Shown one piece after another: positions 50,096 through 54,169 of a stretch of 54,169 nucleotides of DNA. The translations under genes were made by a program, and so were the position numbers. The notes under the pieces were generated by a model. It was given only the letters and a program-made list of their open reading frames with translations. It was not told the origin of the DNA and did not search any database. Position 1 is the stretch's first letter; every line of letters starts with the position of its first letter. This DNA is from Acidobacteriota bacterium (GTDB lineage Bacteria > Acidobacteriota > Terriglobia > Versatilivoradales > Versatilivoraceae), in contig JAJECY010000048.1 of NCBI GenBank assembly GCA_022821775.1, forward strand, positions 1 to 54,169. Reading direction: 5' to 3'.

Positions 50096-51016
50096 TCAGG
50101 AATCGGGCGCTGAAACGCACTGATTTTCCAGAGGTGGGTTATTGACATCGCTGCTGCCGCGAAGCGGCGGATGGGTCGTTTCGCTGTAGCAGGAGGGATC
50201 GCTCAGGATGCGGGTCACCAGGTGAGTGTGAAGCGCGTGCCCCGCCTTGTGGGCCACTACCCGAGCCAGCAGCGGCCTGCCGATCAACGCCAGATCGCCA
50301 ATGCCGTCCAGCACCTTGTGGCGGACAAATTCATCCTCGAACCTCAGGTTGTCGTTCAGGATTCCCCGGTCGGTCAGGACAATGGCGTTGTCCAGCGAGC
50401 CTCCCCGAACCAGGCCCATTTCCTTCAAGCGTTCCACTTCCCGGTAGAATCCGAATGTGCGAGCCGGCGCCACCTCTCTCGAGAAGACCTCCGGCAAGGC
50501 TTCGAAGTCGAAGCTCTGGCGACCGATCATGGGGTGGTCGAAGTCGATCGAATAGCTGATCTGAAAGCGGTCGGCCGGGTGAACGGCAATGATGCGGTCG
50601 CGGTCTCGGATCTCCAGCGATTTTTCCACTCGCAGATACCGCCGACTTGCCGACTGCTGCTTCAGCCCGGTCCGGGTGATCTTCTCCACAAACTCCAGGG
50701 CGCTTCCGTCGAGAATGGGAACTTCCAGGTTGTCGATCTCTATCAGGGCGTTGTCGACACCGAAGATATAGAGCGACGAGAGCAGGTGCTCCACGGTGGA
50801 AATCAGGACTCCCTGCTTCATCAAGGTGGTGGCGTAGGCAACCCGGGCTACGTTTTGAACCACCGCCTCGATCTCGAAGTCGTCCAGATCCACCCGGCGA
50901 AAAACCAATCCGGTGTCGGCAGGAGCCGGCGCGACTCTCACCTGCACCGACTCGCCCGTGTGCAAACCGAGCCCGGAAAACTCGATCGGGGCAGCCAGCG
51001 TGTGTTGGGATTCCAT
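50096..51016 (-). CDS. lpxC: UDP-3-O-acyl-N-acetylglucosamine deacetylase LpxC
   Basis: 306 aa. Zinc deacetylase, the committed step of lipid A synthesis. Seen: QHTLAAPIEFSGLGLHTGE at the N terminus, STVEHLLSSLYIFGVDNALIEID (first zinc histidine), AVHPADRFQISYSIDFDHP, PARTFGFYREVERLKEMGLVRGGSLDNAIVL, and HKVLDGIGDLALIGRPLLARVVAHKAGHALHTHL with the other zinc ligands and catalytic His. The C-terminal tail after SDPSCYSETTH is atypical and may run into non-family sequence. It is separate from the other lpx genes. Confidence 0.96.
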   Translation of the reverse strand: MESQHTLAAPIEFSGLGLHTGESVQVRVAPAPADTGLVFRRVDLDDFEIEAVVQNVARVAYATTLMKQGVLISTVEHLLSSLYIFGVDNALIEIDNLEVPILDGSALEFVEKITRTGLKQQSASRRYLRVEKSLEIRDRDRIIAVHPADRFQISYSIDFDHPMIGRQSFDFEALPEVFSREVAPARTFGFYREVERLKEMGLVRGGSLDNAIVLTDRGILNDNLRFEDEFVRHKVLDGIGDLALIGRPLLARVVAHKAGHALHTHLVTRILSDPSCYSETTHPPLRGSSDVNNPPLENQCVSAPDS

Positions 51017-51262
51017 GGTGGGCTTTCTGACCGGACCAGTACCTCAAGATTGCCAGCAAATCTCTTGCCAAAGACAACGGATATTCTACTAAGTTGTTGT
51101 TATCCTGTGTCTTGCAAGCCCGTTCCGGGGTTATGCCCCGGCCGGATGCTGTGACCTGAGTGCAACACTTCAACTGTTTACGTGCTCCAGGAACCACAGT
51201 CCGGCGGGAGGATGTAGCCCGGGGCGGTGTAGCGTTCGCACAAGGCGAGCCAAGGGCGAGAG

Positions 51263-51352
51263 CTTGTGCGCCGTCGCGGGTACGCACCAGCCAAGTTAGT
51301 GGCGAAGGCTGATGCGGTGGGGGGGCGACGCCGGAGTTCGCCAGGATGCGGC
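51263..51352. repeat. Modular repeat upstream of the suf locus
   Basis: Bases 51263-51317 match 30497-30551 at 48 of 55 positions (starting CTTGTGCGCCGTCGCGGG). Bases 51301-51352 match the inverted copy at 49664-49715, including GGCGAAGGCTGATGCGGTGG. The rest of 51017-51434 holds a GC-rich dyad (CCGGGGTTATGCCCCGG, near 51124) without a T run, and no gene. Confidence 0.8.
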
Positions 51353-51434
51353 CAGCCGCGTCTTTGCGCCCGACGAGAAATAGAGGTTCCACTGTGGCCG
51401 GATCTGCAGGCTCCTGCCGATAAGCCGATAAGTG

Positions 51435-51463
51435 TTGACTTCCGCCGGTGGAGTCCGCATAAT
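51435..51463 (+). promoter_or_regulatory. Sigma-70 promoter of the rrf2-suf operon
   Basis: TTGACT (51435-51440) and CATAAT (51458-51463) are separated by exactly 17 bases; each matches its consensus at five of six positions. Transcription would start near 51470, about 37 bases before the regulator's ATG. Confidence 0.72.
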
Positions 51464-51476
51464 GGCGAAGTTAAAC

Positions 51477-51493
51477 CGGACCAAAAAGGTCCG
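51477..51493 (+). promoter_or_regulatory. Candidate Rrf2 operator in the suf leader
   Basis: CGGACC-AAAAA-GGTCCG is a perfect palindrome placed just after the predicted transcription start. A further CGGTCC half-site lies at 51501-51506. Rrf2 regulators of Fe-S genes often bind such palindromes in their own promoters; binding here is inferred from position. Confidence 0.45.
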
Positions 51494-51506
51494 ATTTGGG
51501 CGGTCC

Positions 51507-52019
51507 ATGCTAAGACTTTCAAAAAAAACAGACTACGCCCTGATGGCTCTGATCCACCTGGCCCAAAGTTCCGAACGGGTTGCCTGGAGCGCGCGCGAAA
51601 TCGCCCGGTCCTACAACATCCCGCCGCACCTGATGGCCAAGGTGCTGCAGAGGATGGCGCAGAGCGGGATCGTGGTTTCGCACCAGGGGACCCGCGGGGG
51701 TTACGCCTTGGGTCGGCCTGCCCACCTGATCAATGCAGCCGAAGTGATCGAATCGATCGAAGGACCCTTCTCCATGACGAATTGCGTATCGGAGTCGGGC
51801 TACTGCCTGCAGTACGAGAAATGCACCATCAAGAGTCCGCTCCAGTTGCTCAGCGACAGCGTGGTGCTGATGCTGAGACGGATGACGGTGGCCCAAATGA
51901 GCCGCCACGACCTGGCGCCGCCCAGCTTGAATCCGGAAAAGGATCCGACTCGCATTCAAACGCAACGGGAAGAGAATTCCTTGCAACTGGTGCAGTTGCG
52001 GGGATATCCAGGCGCCTGA
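51507..52019 (+). CDS. Rrf2 family transcriptional regulator, SufR/IscR-like
   Basis: 170 aa from the ATG at 51507 ([19 protein letters not shown]). A winged helix-turn-helix (about residues 1-75) with [29 protein letters not shown] and the wing [11 protein letters not shown]. Three cysteines, C93, C100 and C106 (CVSESGYC then LQYEKC), have the spacing expected of [Fe-S] ligands in this family. The regulator probably senses Fe-S status and controls the following suf genes and itself. sufB begins 68 bases after the stop. The frame upstream to 51432 overlaps the promoter and is not coding. Confidence 0.92.
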   Translation: MLRLSKKTDYALMALIHLAQSSERVAWSAREIARSYNIPPHLMAKVLQRMAQSGIVVSHQGTRGGYALGRPAHLINAAEVIESIEGPFSMTNCVSESGYCLQYEKCTIKSPLQLLSDSVVLMLRRMTVAQMSRHDLAPPSLNPEKDPTRIQTQREENSLQLVQLRGYPGA

Positions 52020-52087
52020 GCACCGCCCGTGTCGACCTGCCATCTTCCAGTCGGCCGGCGAGCGCCCATGACGCTCAAGGAGTACAC

Positions 52088-53536
<1,449 letters not shown>

Positions 53537-53622
53537 ACCGCCGCATTTGCAAGACAGAACACCAGGCCAGCCGCCGTGCCGGCGGCCGGCCCGGAGAGAG
53601 ACCAGCGAGGAAAGGGAACGCA

Positions 53623-54169
53623 GTGCTGAAGATCGAGAATTTGCACGTACAAGTCGAGGAGAAGCCGATCCTGCGAGGAGTGAACCTGGAAGTGGCGGCG
53701 GGAGAAGTGCATGCCATCATGGGACCGAACGGATCGGGCAAGAGCACCCTGGCCCAGGTGTTGGCGGGCCGGGAAAGTTTCGAAGTGACCCGGGGCGGGG
53801 TTTCCTATCAGGGCCGGGACCTGTTGGACATGGAGCCCGAGGAGCGAGCCTGCGAAGGCGTCTTCATGGCCTTTCAATACCCGGTGGAGATCCCCGGAGT
53901 GAGCAACGTCTATTTCCTGAAAGCCGCCATGAACGCCATCCGCAAGCACCGGGGCGAGGAAGAGCTGGACGCCATGGAGTTCATGAAGGTGGTTCGGGAA
54001 AAGATCAAGCTGGTGAACCTGGACCAAAGCTTCATCAGCCGTTCCGTCAACGAGGGTTTCTCGGGCGGCGAGAAGAAGCGAAACGAGATCTTTCAGATGG
54101 CCGTGCTGGATCCGACCCTGGCCATCCTGGACGAAACCGACTCGGGGCTCGACATCGACGCGCTCAAGA
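53623..54169 (+). CDS. sufC: Fe-S cluster assembly ATPase SufC (cut by the window edge)
   Basis: 182 codons of about 250 are present. ABC-type ATPase partner of SufB and SufD. Walker [17 protein letters not shown] (about residues 34-49), [19 protein letters not shown], signature [10 protein letters not shown] (about 147-156) and Walker [18 protein letters not shown]. The start is GTG at 53623, with AGGAAAGGGA upstream. SufD and SufS probably lie to the right. Confidence 0.96.
   Translation, partial: MLKIENLHVQVEEKPILRGVNLEVAAGEVHAIMGPNGSGKSTLAQVLAGRESFEVTRGGVSYQGRDLLDMEPEERACEGVFMAFQYPVEIPGVSNVYFLKAAMNAIRKHRGEEELDAMEFMKVVREKIKLVNLDQSFISRSVNEGFSGGEKKRNEIFQMAVLDPTLAILDETDSGLDIDALK

Noticed and set aside
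51266-52087. N-terminal extension of sufB by 274 residues
   Set aside because: The extension crosses a repeat, a promoter and the rrf2 gene in another frame. The SufB family start and a ribosome-binding site lie at 52088.

Overview
This is a GC-rich bacterial chromosome segment, most likely from an Acidobacteriota member. The phylum call is inference. It rests on an Oar-like TonB-type outer-membrane protein with a downstream VWFA-related gene, a diderm LPS export locus beside rpoN, a menaquinone enzyme of the futalosine route (MqnA), and a split F-type ATP synthase locus with two b-type subunits. Nearly all of the sequence is core housekeeping genes. The gaps between them are unusually rich in dispersed short repeats.

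Layout. 0.4-8.05 kb (minus strand): recJ, a giant LptC/LptA-like protein, lptB, rpoN, hpf, rapZ. 8.8-15.8 kb (plus): cation efflux (CDF) gene, mutS2, and dnaG-rpoD. 15.9-17.1 kb: a CAT-anticodon tRNA (probably Ile2), a zinc-ribbon coiled-coil protein and an RNase HI-like protein, converging on mqnA. 18.3-19.6 kb: S41 peptidase. 19.8-21.5 kb (minus): small membrane protein, thiE, rraA-like gene. 21.8-25.9 kb (minus): YtxH and DUF948-like genes leading into rpsP-KH-rimM-trmD-rplS-rnhB. 26.0-30.0 kb (minus): Oar-like receptor and VWA protein. 30.6-37.1 kb: mutT, divergent from the ATP synthase genes b'-b-delta-alpha-gamma-beta-epsilon; subunits a and c are absent. 37.3-38.7 kb: a lysine riboswitch with an intrinsic terminator, then a homocitrate synthase gene. 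38.8-42.7 kb: LolA-like protein, hslVU, Fn3 lipoprotein. 42.7-48.1 kb: acyl-CoA carboxylase genes pccB, accC and accB around a secreted protein of unknown function. 48.3-51.0 kb (minus): serS and lpxC. 51.4 kb to the right edge: Rrf2 regulator, sufB and the start of sufC.

The most notable system is at 37.29-38.69 kb. A complete lysine-riboswitch aptamer is followed by a 9-bp GC-rich terminator with eight Ts, 37 nt before a LYS20-like homocitrate synthase. The aptamer's 3' strand can pair with the terminator's 3' arm. This is the architecture of a lysine-repressed transcriptional OFF switch on the first step of alpha-aminoadipate lysine synthesis. The second theme is a set of modular intergenic repeats: composite elements bounded by inverted TGAAACA-type ends, GC-rich palindromes, dyads of CACAGGAT-type units, TTTGAAG heptamer arrays directly after stop codons, and a perfect 30-bp inverted repeat. 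Some appear to supply the C-terminal codons of neighbouring genes.
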